Assembly (NCBI RefSeq): GCF_003094615.1
Contig: NZ_QDKO01000043.1
Location: forward strand, 62,001-126,000
DNA length: 64,000 nt
From: Caulobacter radicis
GTDB lineage: Bacteria > Pseudomonadota > Alphaproteobacteria > Caulobacterales > Caulobacteraceae
Direction of reading: 5' to 3'
Position numbers and translations under genes: made by a program. Below the pieces are notes generated by a model that saw only the letters and a program-made list of their open reading frames with translations, ran no database searches and had not been told where the DNA came from. Below, in pieces: positions 50,216 to 59,156 of this stretch; the first letter of the stretch is position 1; each line of letters begins with the position of its first letter.

Positions 50216-50319
50216 CGATCGGCCGGGCCCGCCGCGGCTTCGACGCTTGACGTCGGGGCGCGTCCGACAGACCGTCCGCGGACGAAGCGGGCAGGGAGCC
50301 CTTCGGATGGGGATTGGTC

Positions 50320-50766
50320 ATGGCGTCGATGAAGCACCGAACCTGGACCGCGACCGCGCGGCTCGGCCTGGCGGGACTGGTGCTGGCGGTCATGGCCGCC
50401 CCTGCCGGCGCCCAGGCGCCGCCGGTCACCGACGGCATCTATGGCGTCTGGCGCAATCCCAAGGACAGCGTCCATGTGGAGATCAAGCCGTGCGGGCCGG
50501 AGGTCTGCGGTTACGTCGTCTGGGCCAATGACGAGGCCCGCACCGACGCGCGCAGGGGCTCCGGCGGCGAACTGCTGGGGCGTCAGCTGCTGAGGGACTT
50601 CACGCCCGGGGACAAGGGCGAGTGGCGCGGCAAGGTCTTCGCGCCGGACGTCAACATGACGTTCTCGGGTCGGGTGCTGGTTCTGGACGCCGGCAAGCTG
50701 CGAGCCAAGGGCTGCGTGCTGGGCAACTTCCTCTGCAAGACCCAGGTCTGGACCCGCGTCGCCTGA
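50320..50766 (+). CDS. Secreted DUF2147 protein (paralogue)
   Basis: The 148-residue protein has a signal peptide (LGLAGLVLAVMAAPAGAQ) and a DUF2147 domain (DGIYGVWRNPKDSVHVEIKP; CGPEVCGYVVWANDE; KGCVLGNFLCKTQVWTRV). Cysteine positions match the paralogue at 34697. The start at 50320 (GGGA upstream) is chosen among three closely spaced in-frame starts. It follows the PraB-like genes in the same direction and may be expressed with them. Confidence 0.85.
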   Translation: MASMKHRTWTATARLGLAGLVLAVMAAPAGAQAPPVTDGIYGVWRNPKDSVHVEIKPCGPEVCGYVVWANDEARTDARRGSGGELLGRQLLRDFTPGDKGEWRGKVFAPDVNMTFSGRVLVLDAGKLRAKGCVLGNFLCKTQVWTRVA

Positions 50767-50790
50767 GGCGACGCGGGGAGACGGTATTGA

Positions 50791-52140
50791 TCAGGCGCCG
50801 GCCTTGGCCTTGGCGCGCAAGCGGCGGCGGCGATCCAGGCTGAGGGCGATCAGGGTCGCCACGGCGCCCGAGGCCAGGTAGAGGCCGATGGCCGGCAAGC
50901 CCCAGAAGCTGGCCAGGGCCAGGGCGGCCAGGGGCGCGAAACCGGCGCCGACCAGCCACGACAGGTCGGAGACCACGGCCGAGCCGGTGTAGCGGTAGTG
51001 GCGCAGGAAGCCCGAGCTGACCGCGCCGGAGGCCTGGCCGAACGACAGGCCCAGGATCGCGAAACCCGCCACCACGTAGATCGTCTGGCCCACGCTGCCG
51101 GCGTCGAGCAGCCAGGGCGCGGCCAGGCTGAAGATGCCGATCAGCACCGCCGACAGGGCCAGCTGGTTCTGGCGGCTGATGCGGTCGGCGATCCAGCCCG
51201 AGACCATGATGCCCACCACGCCCACGAGGGCGCCGGCCAGTTCGATCCGCAGGAAGTTCAGCGCCTCGCCGCCGTCGTCGTGCAGGCTGACCCACGACAG
51301 CGGGAAGACGGTGACCAGGTGGAACATGGCGAAGGTGGCCAGCGGCGCGAAGGCGCCGATCAGCACGTTGCCGCCCTGGGCCTTCAGCAGGCTGGTGATT
51401 GGCACGGGGCTGAGCTGGCCCTTCTCGAACAGCTTGCCGAACTCCTCGGTGGCGACGATGCGCAGGCGGGCGAACAGGGCCACGACGTTGATGGCGAAGG
51501 CCGCGAAGAACGGATAGCGCCAGCCCCAGTCGAGGAAGTCGGCCGAGCCCAGGCTGGCGACGAAGTAGGCGAAGAGGCCGCTGGCCAGCATGAAGCCGAA
51601 GGGCGCGCCCAACTGCGGGATCATGGCGTACCAGCCGCGCTTCTTTTCGGGCGCGTTCAGCGCCAGCAGCGAGGCCATGCCGTCCCAGGCGCCGGCCAGC
51701 GCCAGGCCCTGGCCGATGCGGAAGGCCGCCAGCGCCCAGATGGCCAGCGGACCGGCCACGGCGTAGCCCGGCAGGAAGCTGATGGCCGCGGTCGAGCCGC
51801 CGAGCAGGAAGAGGGCGATGGTCAGCTTCACGCCGCGACCGTAGTTGCGGTCGATGGCCCCGAAGATCGCCGAGCCGATCGGTCGGGCCACGAAGGCCAG
51901 CGAGAAGATGGCGAAGGAGCACAGCACCCCCGTCAATCGGTCGACAAAGGGGAAGAAGAGCTGCGGGAACACCAGCACCGAAGCGATGGCGTAGACGAAA
52001 AAGTCGAAGAATTCCGAGGTCCGCCCGATGATCACGCCGATGGCGATCTCGCCGGGGCGGACACCCTTGTGATCGGCATGCAATCGCCGTGCGTCGCGCT
52101 CTAGGCCCGATGACGTCGGAATTGCGAAATCCTGGTTCAT
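50791..52140 (-). CDS. MFS transporter, metabolite:H+ symporter (MHS) type
   Basis: The 449-residue permease has 12 predicted membrane helices. The MHS signature near the N terminus reads IGRTSEFFDFFVYAIASVLV, then FARPIG-like FVARPIGSAIFGAIDRNYGR between helices 2 and 3. MHS carriers import organic acids such as citrate, shikimate or alpha-ketoglutarate with protons. The ATG at 52140 is preferred to an upstream frame that is basic and has no membrane character. It diverges from the cyo operon across 242 bases. Confidence 0.9.
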   Translation of the reverse strand: MNQDFAIPTSSGLERDARRLHADHKGVRPGEIAIGVIIGRTSEFFDFFVYAIASVLVFPQLFFPFVDRLTGVLCSFAIFSLAFVARPIGSAIFGAIDRNYGRGVKLTIALFLLGGSTAAISFLPGYAVAGPLAIWALAAFRIGQGLALAGAWDGMASLLALNAPEKKRGWYAMIPQLGAPFGFMLASGLFAYFVASLGSADFLDWGWRYPFFAAFAINVVALFARLRIVATEEFGKLFEKGQLSPVPITSLLKAQGGNVLIGAFAPLATFAMFHLVTVFPLSWVSLHDDGGEALNFLRIELAGALVGVVGIMVSGWIADRISRQNQLALSAVLIGIFSLAAPWLLDAGSVGQTIYVVAGFAILGLSFGQASGAVSSGFLRHYRYTGSAVVSDLSWLVGAGFAPLAALALASFWGLPAIGLYLASGAVATLIALSLDRRRRLRAKAKAGA

Positions 52141-52382
52141 GCAGCTACGCGCCTTGTTCCTGTTGTTTTCGTCCCAAACTCTTTTCAAGCCGCCTTTTCG
52201 ACGGTCTTGAGTCCGAGCATGAGACCAACTGCCCCTTTCTGGCAAACGTCTTGAGGCCTCTTCGGCTCCGCTCGGAGAACACGGCTTCGTGTGCTAAGGC
52301 TGCCCCTAGGACAAATGGTCCAATGTCACGCACTGGCGGACTGGCTTAACGGCGCCGCCAACGTCCGTAGTCCAGGTCCCTC
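52141..52382 (+). promoter_or_regulatory. Divergent promoter region of the MHS and cyo genes
   Basis: These 242 bases must hold the promoters of both divergent units. I looked for FNR/FixK-like (TTGAT-N4-ATCAA) sites and did not find one. No obvious operator palindrome or gene was seen. Confidence 0.4.
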
Positions 52383-53420
52383 ATGACACCGAGTTCCTTT
52401 AAGAAGCTCGCCCTGTTGCCCGTGCTGCTCCTGCTGAGCGGCTGCGACTGGGTGGTGATGAATCCGTCGGGTGATATCGCCGCGCAGCAGCGCGACCTGA
52501 TCATCCTGTCCACCGTGCTGATGCTGATCATCATCGTGCCGGTGATCTTCCTCACCCTGTTCTTCGCCTGGAAGTACCGGCAGTCGAACAAGGCGGCCAA
52601 GTACGATCCCGACTGGCACCACTCGACCAAGCTCGAGATCGTGATCTGGGCCGCCCCGCTGGTGATCATCATGATCCTGGGCGCGGTGACCTGGACCAGC
52701 ACCCACCTGCTGGACCCGTACCGTCCGCTCGACCGCCTGGCGCCGGGCCGCTCGGCCGAAGGCGTCAAGCCGCTGAAGGTGCAGGTCGTCGCCCTGGACT
52801 GGAAGTGGATGTTCATCTACCCCGAGCTCGGCATCGCCACGGTCAACGAACTGGCCGCGCCGGTCGACACCCCGATCGACTTCGACCTGACCGCCTCGTC
52901 GGTGATGAACTCGTTCTACGTGCCCGCCCTGGCCGGCCAGATCTACGCCATGCCGGGCATGCGCACCAAGCTGCACGCCGTGATCAACAAGCCGGGCGTC
53001 TATGACGGCTTCTCGGCCAACTACAGCGGCGAGGGCTTCTCGCACATGCGCTTCAAGTTCCACGGCATGAGCAACGCGGAATTCCAGAAGTGGGCTGAAG
53101 ACGTCCGCAAGAGCAACGACCGCCTCGACGGGACCCGCTACCTGGTGCTCGAGAAGCCCAGCGAGAAGGTTCCGCCCCAGCGCTTCGCCTCGGTCGAGGC
53201 CGGCCTGTTCGACAAGGCGGTCAACCGCTGCGTCGAGCCGGGCAAGATGTGCCAGCACGACATGATGGCCATCGACAAGTCGGGCGGCCTGGGCATGGAG
53301 GGCGTCTACAACGTCACCACGCTCGAATACGACAAGCGGACCCGGCGCGGGGAGGGCGGCATCCGCTCGTTCATCGCCGCGCTCTGCGCCCCCAAGTCCG
53401 CGCCCGCCGAAGCGCGCTGA
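52383..53420 (+). CDS. cyoA: Cytochrome bo3 quinol oxidase subunit II
   Basis: The 345-residue subunit has a lipoprotein signal (LALLPVLLLLSGC), two membrane helices (LSTVLMLIIIVPVIFLTLFF; LEIVIWAAPLVIIMILGAV) and a periplasmic cupredoxin domain. The copper-A ligands of cytochrome c oxidases are missing (SVMNSFYVPALAGQIYAMPG instead), so electrons come from ubiquinol. The C terminus is longer than in E. coli CyoA. It begins the operon cyoABCD-SURF1-regBA. Confidence 0.95.
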   Translation: MTPSSFKKLALLPVLLLLSGCDWVVMNPSGDIAAQQRDLIILSTVLMLIIIVPVIFLTLFFAWKYRQSNKAAKYDPDWHHSTKLEIVIWAAPLVIIMILGAVTWTSTHLLDPYRPLDRLAPGRSAEGVKPLKVQVVALDWKWMFIYPELGIATVNELAAPVDTPIDFDLTASSVMNSFYVPALAGQIYAMPGMRTKLHAVINKPGVYDGFSANYSGEGFSHMRFKFHGMSNAEFQKWAEDVRKSNDRLDGTRYLVLEKPSEKVPPQRFASVEAGLFDKAVNRCVEPGKMCQHDMMAIDKSGGLGMEGVYNVTTLEYDKRTRRGEGGIRSFIAALCAPKSAPAEAR

Positions 53421-53439
53421 TCAAGCCTAGAGATCATTC

Positions 53440-55437
53440 ATGTCCCCGGACCTCGTAAAAACGATCTTCGGCCGTCTCACATGGGACGCCATTCCCCTTC
53501 ACGAACCGATCCTGATCGGCACGTTCGCCATGGTCGCCCTGGGGGGGATCACCGTCCTGGCCGCCCTGACCTACTTCAAGGTCTGGGGCTACCTGTGGCG
53601 TGAGTGGCTGACCAGCGTCGACCACAAGAAGATCGGGGTGATGTACATCATCCTGGCCATCATCATGCTGCTGCGCGGCTTCGCCGACGCCCTGATGATG
53701 CGCGCCCAGCAGGCCATCGCCTTCGGCGACGCGGCCGGCTACCTGCCGCCGCACCACTACGACCAGGTCTTCACCGCCCACGGCGTGATCATGATCTTCT
53801 TCGTGGCGATGCCGCTGATCACCGGCCTGATGAACCTCGTCGTGCCGCTGCAGATCGGCGCCCGCGACGTGGCCTTCCCGTTCCTGAACAATTTCAGCTT
53901 CTGGATGACGGTCGGCGGCGCGATCACGGTGATGCTGTCGCTGTTCGTCGGCGAGTTCGCCCGCACCGGCTGGCTGGCCTATCCGCCGCTCTCGGGATTG
54001 GCGTACAGTCCAGACGTAGGGGTCGATTACTACATCTGGTCACTGCAGATCGCGGGCGTCGGCACCACCCTGTCGGGCATCAACCTGATCGTCACGATCG
54101 TGAAGATGCGCGCCCCGGGCATGAGCCTGATGAAGATGCCGGTGTTCACCTGGACCTCGCTGTGCAGCAACGTCCTGATCGTCGCCAGCTTCCCGATCCT
54201 GACCGCCGTCCTGGCCCTGCTGTCGTCTGACCGCTACCTCGGCACCAACTTCTTCACGAACGACTTCGGCGGCAACCCGATGATGTACGTGAACCTCATC
54301 TGGATCTGGGGTCACCCCGAGGTCTACATCCTGGTGCTGCCGGCCTTCGGCGTGTTCTCGGAAGTCGTCTCGACCTTCTGCAGCAAGCGCCTGTTCGGCT
54401 ACAGCTCGATGGTCTACGCCACGGTCGTCATCACGATCCTGTCGTACATCGTGTGGCTGCACCACTTCTTCACCATGGGCTCGGGCGCCAGCGTGAACTC
54501 GTTCTTCGGGATCACGACCATGATCATCTCGATCCCGACAGGGGCGAAGATCTTCAACTGGCTGTTCACGATGTACCGCGGCCGCATCCGCTTCGAAGTG
54601 CCGATGATGTGGACCGTCGGCTTCATGGTCACCTTCGTCATCGGCGGCATGACCGGCGTCCTGCTGGCCGTCCCGCCCGCCGACTTCGTCCTGCACAACT
54701 CGCTGTTCCTGATCGCCCACTTCCACAACGTGATCATCGGCGGCGTGGTGTTCGGCATGTTCGCCGGCATCGTTTACTGGTTCCCGAAAGCCTTCGGCTT
54801 CAAGCTGGATCCGTTCTGGGGCAAGCTGTCGTTCTGGTTCTGGCAGATCGGCTTCTTCTTCGCCTTCATGCCGCTCTACGTGCTGGGCCTGATGGGCGTG
54901 ACCCGTCGCGTCAGCCACTTCGAAGACCACAGCCTGCAGATCTGGTTCGTGATCTCGGCCTTCGGCGCCGTGCTGATCCTGTTCGGCATCATCTCGTTCG
55001 TGATGCAGATGGTCGTCGGCTTCATGAAGCGCGAGCAGTACGCCGACAAGACGGGCGACCCCTGGGGCGGCCGTACGCTGGAGTGGTCGACCTCGTCGCC
55101 GCCGCCGGCCTACAACTTCGCGTTCACGCCCGTCGTCCACGAGATCGACGCCTGGCACGACATGAAGCAGCGCGGCTATGTCCGCCCGACGACCGGGTTC
55201 ATCCCGATCCACATGCCGAAGAACACTGGCGCGGGCGTCGTCCTGGCCGGGATCTCGGTGGTCGTCGGCTTCGCGATGATCTGGCAGATCTGGTGGCTGG
55301 CGGTGATCTCGTTCGTGGCCCTCGTGGCCTCGGCGATCATCCACACCTTCAACTTCAAGCGTGACTACTACATTCCGGCCGAGGAGGTCGTCCGTGTCGA
55401 GGACGCCCGTACCGAAGCCCTGCGGAGCCTCGCGTAA
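53440..55437 (+). CDS. cyoB: Cytochrome bo3 quinol oxidase subunit I
   Basis: The 665-residue catalytic subunit holds haem b, haem o and copper B and pumps protons. The ligand motifs are visible: FTAHGVIMIFF (low-spin haem His), WGHPEVYILVLP (copper-B His and cross-linked Tyr), VWLHHFFTMG (two copper His), and LIAHFHNVIIGGVVFG (haem ligands). About 15 membrane helices are predicted, as in the family. It lies 19 bases after cyoA. Confidence 0.97.
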   Translation: MSPDLVKTIFGRLTWDAIPLHEPILIGTFAMVALGGITVLAALTYFKVWGYLWREWLTSVDHKKIGVMYIILAIIMLLRGFADALMMRAQQAIAFGDAAGYLPPHHYDQVFTAHGVIMIFFVAMPLITGLMNLVVPLQIGARDVAFPFLNNFSFWMTVGGAITVMLSLFVGEFARTGWLAYPPLSGLAYSPDVGVDYYIWSLQIAGVGTTLSGINLIVTIVKMRAPGMSLMKMPVFTWTSLCSNVLIVASFPILTAVLALLSSDRYLGTNFFTNDFGGNPMMYVNLIWIWGHPEVYILVLPAFGVFSEVVSTFCSKRLFGYSSMVYATVVITILSYIVWLHHFFTMGSGASVNSFFGITTMIISIPTGAKIFNWLFTMYRGRIRFEVPMMWTVGFMVTFVIGGMTGVLLAVPPADFVLHNSLFLIAHFHNVIIGGVVFGMFAGIVYWFPKAFGFKLDPFWGKLSFWFWQIGFFFAFMPLYVLGLMGVTRRVSHFEDHSLQIWFVISAFGAVLILFGIISFVMQMVVGFMKREQYADKTGDPWGGRTLEWSTSSPPPAYNFAFTPVVHEIDAWHDMKQRGYVRPTTGFIPIHMPKNTGAGVVLAGISVVVGFAMIWQIWWLAVISFVALVASAIIHTFNFKRDYYIPAEEVVRVEDARTEALRSLA

Positions 55438-55440
55438 CCC

Positions 55441-56064
55441 ATGGCCCACGCCCAAGCCCTGACCGAAGCGGACAAGGACCGCTTCTACCTCACCGAGGAC
55501 CACCATCCGGAGAACGGGACCCTGCTGGGGTTCTGGATCTACCTGATGAGCGACTGCCTGATCTTCGCGGTCCTCTTCGCCTGTTACGCCGTGCTCGGCC
55601 GCAACTACGCGGCCGGCCCCTCGGGGGCGGATCTGTTCGATCTGCCCATCGTGGCGGTCAACACCGCGCTACTGCTGTTCTCGTCGATCACCTACGGCTT
55701 CGCCATGATCTCGGCCCAGGCCAAGAAGGTGAAGCCGACCCTGGCCTGGCTGGCCGTGACCGGTCTGCTGGGTCTCGGGTTCCTGTCGCTGGAACTGTAC
55801 GAGTTCAACCACCTCATCCATGAGGGCGCCGGTCCGCAGCGCAGCGCGTTCCTGTCGTCGTTCTTCGTGCTGGTCGGCACCCACGGCCTGCACGTGACCT
55901 TCGGCACCATCTGGCTGGTCACTCTGATGGTCCAGGTCGCCAAGCGCGGCCTCGGCGTCGAGATGAAGCGTCGCCTGATGTGCCTGTCGATGTTCTGGCA
56001 CTTCCTCGACGTCATCTGGATCGGCGTCTTCTCGTTCGTCTACCTGCTCGGAGTCCTGAAATGA
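55441..56064 (+). CDS. cyoC: Cytochrome bo3 quinol oxidase subunit III
   Basis: The 207-residue protein has five membrane helices (LLGFWIYLMSDCLIFAVLFA; FVLVGTHGLHVTFGTIWLV; SMFWHFLDVIWIGVFSFVYL) and the standard CyoC sequence. It stabilises subunit I. It starts three bases after cyoB, and its stop overlaps cyoD (ATGA). Confidence 0.96.
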   Translation: MAHAQALTEADKDRFYLTEDHHPENGTLLGFWIYLMSDCLIFAVLFACYAVLGRNYAAGPSGADLFDLPIVAVNTALLLFSSITYGFAMISAQAKKVKPTLAWLAVTGLLGLGFLSLELYEFNHLIHEGAGPQRSAFLSSFFVLVGTHGLHVTFGTIWLVTLMVQVAKRGLGVEMKRRLMCLSMFWHFLDVIWIGVFSFVYLLGVLK

Positions 56065-56465
56065 GCGCGGCCAGCCACGACGCGCACCACGCGCATGAGC
56101 ACAATGACCATGGGCATGGCCACGATGAAGGCGGCGCCCACGGTTCGCTGAAGGACTATGTGATCGGCTTCGTGCTGGCGGTGATCCTCACCGCCATCCC
56201 GTTCTGGCTGGTCATGGCCGACGTGCTGCCCAGCCACCAGATGACCGCCGTGGCGGTCATGGGCCTGGCCGCCATCCAGGTCATCGTCCACATGATCTAC
56301 TTCCTGCACATGAACTCGCGTTCGGAAGGCGGCTGGACCATGCTGGCCCTGGTGTTCACCCTGATCGTGGTGGTCGTCACGCTGGCCGGTTCGCTGTGGG
56401 TGATGCACAACCTCGACACCCACATGATGGCCCCGATGCCGCACGACATGCGGGAAGTTCCGTGA
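56061..56465 (+). CDS. cyoD: Cytochrome bo3 quinol oxidase subunit IV, His-rich N terminus
   Basis: The 134-residue subunit has three membrane helices (DYVIGFVLAVILTAIPFWLV; AVMGLAAIQVIVHMIYFLHM; VFTLIVVVVTLAGSLWVM) as in CyoD. Its first 27 residues contain nine histidines plus Asp/Glu, longer and richer than in E. coli, and may bind metal. It overlaps cyoC at the front and the SURF1 gene (GTGA) at the back. Confidence 0.95.
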   Translation: MSAASHDAHHAHEHNDHGHGHDEGGAHGSLKDYVIGFVLAVILTAIPFWLVMADVLPSHQMTAVAVMGLAAIQVIVHMIYFLHMNSRSEGGWTMLALVFTLIVVVVTLAGSLWVMHNLDTHMMAPMPHDMREVP

Positions 56466-57205
56466 CGAAGTCCGGCGGCCGAGCCGCCCGGACGATCGCC
56501 CTGGTCGGGCTCTGCCTGGCCTTCACGGCGATCTTCCTGGCGCTCGGCGGCTGGCAGGTCCAGCGCAGGGCCTGGAAGCTCGACCTGATCGCCCGGGTCG
56601 AGCAGCGCATCCACGCAGAGCCCGCCCCGCCGCCTGGTCCAGGCCGCTGGGCGGGCATCTCCCAGGCCAGCGACGGCTATCGCCGCCTGCGCCTGACCGG
56701 GCGCTTCGCCCACGACCGCGAGACCCTGGTCCAGGCCGTGACGACCGAAGGCCCCGGATTCTGGGTCATGACACCCCTCCATACCGACCAGGGTTTCGAC
56801 GTCCTGGTCAATCGCGGCTTCGTCCCGGCCGAGCGCCGCGCGCCGGGCGCGCGCCTGGCCGCCCAGGTCGAAGGTGCGGTCACTGTCGTCGGCCTGCTGC
56901 GCCAGACCGAGCCGCGCGGCGGCTTCCTGCGCAGCAACACGCCCGCCGAGAACCGCTGGTACTCGCGCGACGTCGCGGCGATCGGGCAGGCGAGGGGGCT
57001 TTCGAACCTGGCGCCCTATTTCGTCGACGCCGACGCCACGCCCAATCCCGGCGGCTGGCCCATCGGCGGCCTGACCGTGGTGAAGTTCGCCAACAGCCAC
57101 CTCGTCTACATGCTCACCTGGTTCGGGCTGGCGCTGCTGACCGGCGGGGCGGCCGTCTATGTTCTGCTCGACGCGCGCCGGAACCGGGTTAAAGAGACCC
57201 CATGA
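56462..57205 (+). CDS. SURF1-family oxidase assembly protein
   Basis: The 247-residue protein has an N-terminal membrane helix (IALVGLCLAFTAIFLALGGW-Q, residues ~11-31), a periplasmic domain with FDVLVNRGFVPAERR and NRWYSRDVAAIG, and a C-terminal helix (LVYMLTWFGLALLTGGAAVY). This is the SURF1 plan; such proteins help insert haem into subunit I of haem-copper oxidases. It starts with GTG overlapping cyoD, at the place where cyoE (haem O synthase) is found in many cyo operons. It overlaps the kinase gene by four bases. Confidence 0.92.
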   Translation: MTKSGGRAARTIALVGLCLAFTAIFLALGGWQVQRRAWKLDLIARVEQRIHAEPAPPPGPGRWAGISQASDGYRRLRLTGRFAHDRETLVQAVTTEGPGFWVMTPLHTDQGFDVLVNRGFVPAERRAPGARLAAQVEGAVTVVGLLRQTEPRGGFLRSNTPAENRWYSRDVAAIGQARGLSNLAPYFVDADATPNPGGWPIGGLTVVKFANSHLVYMLTWFGLALLTGGAAVYVLLDARRNRVKETP

Positions 57206-58557
57206 CGCCGACCGCCCGCATCCTGATCGCCGGCATGTCGGGCTGGCTTTCGGGGGCGCGGGCCGCGGACAACGCGGCGGGCCCGGCCGACGCCATCGCC
57301 CGCCAGAACATGCTGCAGCTGATCCACCTGCGCTGGATCGCCGTGGTCGGCCAGGTGGTCACGATCCTGGCGGTGCATTTCAGCCTGGGCTTCCACCTGC
57401 CGCTGGCGGCGATGATGCTGGTGCTGGCGGCGCTGGTGGTGCTGAACCTGTTCAGCCTGCTGCGCCTGAAGAGCGCCAGGCCGATCGGCCCCTACGACCT
57501 CTTCCTGGCCCTGGCGCTGGACTCCCTGGCCCTGACGGCCCAGCTCTATTTCAGCGGCGGGGCGACCAACCCGTTCACGACCCTGTACCTGCTGCACGTG
57601 ATCCTCGGCGTGGTGCTGCTCGAGGTCTGGGCGACCTGGGCGATCGTGTTCCTGACCAGCTTCTGCTTCCTGCTGCTGGTGGCCGCCAACCGCCCGGTGA
57701 TCGCCACCGGCCTCAGCGACCAGGCGTTCTTCGGCCTGTTCATCATGGGGATGATGATGGGCGTGGTGCTGGACGCGGTGCTGCTGGTGACCTTCGTCTC
57801 GCGCATCAACAGCAACCTGCGCCGCCACGACGCTCACCTGGCCGAACTGCGCCAGCGGGCGGCCGAGGAGACCCATATCGTCCGCATGGGCCTTCTGGCC
57901 TCGGGCGCCGCGCACGAGCTGGGCACGCCGCTGGCGACGCTGGACGTCATCCTGGGCGACTGGCGGCGCATGAAGGTGTTCGCCAAGCACCCGGAGCTGG
58001 CCCAGGAGCTCGAGGACATGCGCGGCGAGGTCAAGCGCTGCAAGGACATCGTCACCGGCGTCCTGCTGTCGGCCGGCGAAGCGCGCAGCGGCGAGGTGCG
58101 CGCCAGCACCCTGCGGGCCTTCCTCGACGAGGTGGTCGACGAGTGGCGCGCCACCCGCGACGGCGAGGTGCTGACCTATGCGCCGGACCTTTCCGGCGTC
58201 GTGCCGATCGTCGCGGAATCCACGCTCAAGCAGGTGATCCACAACGTGCTCGACAACGCGCGCGACGCCTCGCCCCACGCGGTGCGGATGAGCGCGCACG
58301 TCGCCGACGGCTGGATCGTCGTCACGGTCGAGGACCAGGGGCCGGGCTTCACGGCCGAGACCCTGGAGAACCTCGGCACGCCCTACAATTCGACCAAGGG
58401 CAGGGCAGGGGGCGGCCTGGGCCTCTTCCTGGTGGTCAACGTGCTGCGCAAGCTGGGCGGGGAGGTCGTCGCGGCCAACCGTCCCGAGGGCGGCGCGCGC
58501 GTGGTCCTCAGCCTGCCCCTGGCGTCGCTGCAGATCGGGAGGCGTCATGCCCGCTGA
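57202..58557 (+). CDS. regB: RegB/PrrB/ActS-type redox sensor histidine kinase
   Basis: The 451-residue kinase has six N-terminal membrane helices. The quinone-site-like motif GGATNPF (119-125) is the counterpart of GGANNPF in RegB. The phospho-accepting site is His238 (ASGAAHELGTPLATLDVILG), and Cys280 (EVKRCKDIVT) matches the redox-active cysteine of RegB. The ATPase boxes are NVLDNARDASP, VEDQGPGFTAETL and GGGLGLFLVVNVL. RegB senses quinone pool and redox state. Its place inside the oxidase operon implies direct feedback on respiration. It overlaps both neighbours. Confidence 0.93.
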   Translation: MTPTARILIAGMSGWLSGARAADNAAGPADAIARQNMLQLIHLRWIAVVGQVVTILAVHFSLGFHLPLAAMMLVLAALVVLNLFSLLRLKSARPIGPYDLFLALALDSLALTAQLYFSGGATNPFTTLYLLHVILGVVLLEVWATWAIVFLTSFCFLLLVAANRPVIATGLSDQAFFGLFIMGMMMGVVLDAVLLVTFVSRINSNLRRHDAHLAELRQRAAEETHIVRMGLLASGAAHELGTPLATLDVILGDWRRMKVFAKHPELAQELEDMRGEVKRCKDIVTGVLLSAGEARSGEVRASTLRAFLDEVVDEWRATRDGEVLTYAPDLSGVVPIVAESTLKQVIHNVLDNARDASPHAVRMSAHVADGWIVVTVEDQGPGFTAETLENLGTPYNSTKGRAGGGLGLFLVVNVLRKLGGEVVAANRPEGGARVVLSLPLASLQIGRRHAR

Positions 58558-59080
58558 ACGCAAGCTGATCATCGTCGAGGACGACGAGAAGTTCGCCGCC
58601 ACGCTCAAGAAGTCGTTCGAGCGCCGGGGTTACCAGGTGGTGCACGTGCATGGCCTTGACGAGGCCCTGGTGGCGCTGGAGACCTTCACGCCGCGCTACG
58701 CCGTGGTCGACCTGAAGCTGGCCGGCGAGTCTGGCCTGGCCTGCGTTCAGGCGCTGATCGCGCGCGACCCGGAGATGCTGATCGTGGTGCTGACCGGCTT
58801 CGCCAGCATCGCCACGGCCGTCGAGGCCATCAAGCTGGGCGCCTGCCACTACCTGGCCAAGCCCTCGAACACCGACGACATCGAAGCCGCCTTCCACAAG
58901 CGCGAGGGCGACGCCGGCGCGGTGATCGGCGAGCGCGCCACCTCGATCAAGAACCTGGAATGGGAGCGGATCCACCAGACCCTGGTCGAGACCGACTTCA
59001 ACATCTCCGAGACCGCCCGGCGGCTGGGCATGCACCGCCGCACCCTGGCGCGGAAGCTGGAGAAGCGCCGGATCACGTAA
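58547..59080 (+). CDS. regA: RegA/PrrA/ActR-type response regulator
   Basis: The 177-residue regulator has a receiver domain with VEDD (10-13), phospho-accepting Asp55 (AVVDLKLAGESG) and Lys in YLAKPSN. A Fis-type helix-turn-helix lies at the C terminus (ISETARRLGMHRRTLARKLE), exactly as in RegA. With RegB it controls respiration, carbon and redox genes. The start lies 11 bases before the regB stop. Nothing clearly terminator-like follows, apart from a short GGCC stem with a TTTTATTT run near 59100. Confidence 0.95.
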   Translation: MPAERKLIIVEDDEKFAATLKKSFERRGYQVVHVHGLDEALVALETFTPRYAVVDLKLAGESGLACVQALIARDPEMLIVVLTGFASIATAVEAIKLGACHYLAKPSNTDDIEAAFHKREGDAGAVIGERATSIKNLEWERIHQTLVETDFNISETARRLGMHRRTLARKLEKRRIT

Positions 59081-59156
59081 GGCCACAATACGGCCCCGCT
59101 TTTATTTACAACGAAGTGCATAAGAGGCTTGCAACTCGCGGCTGTGATGCGGCTGG

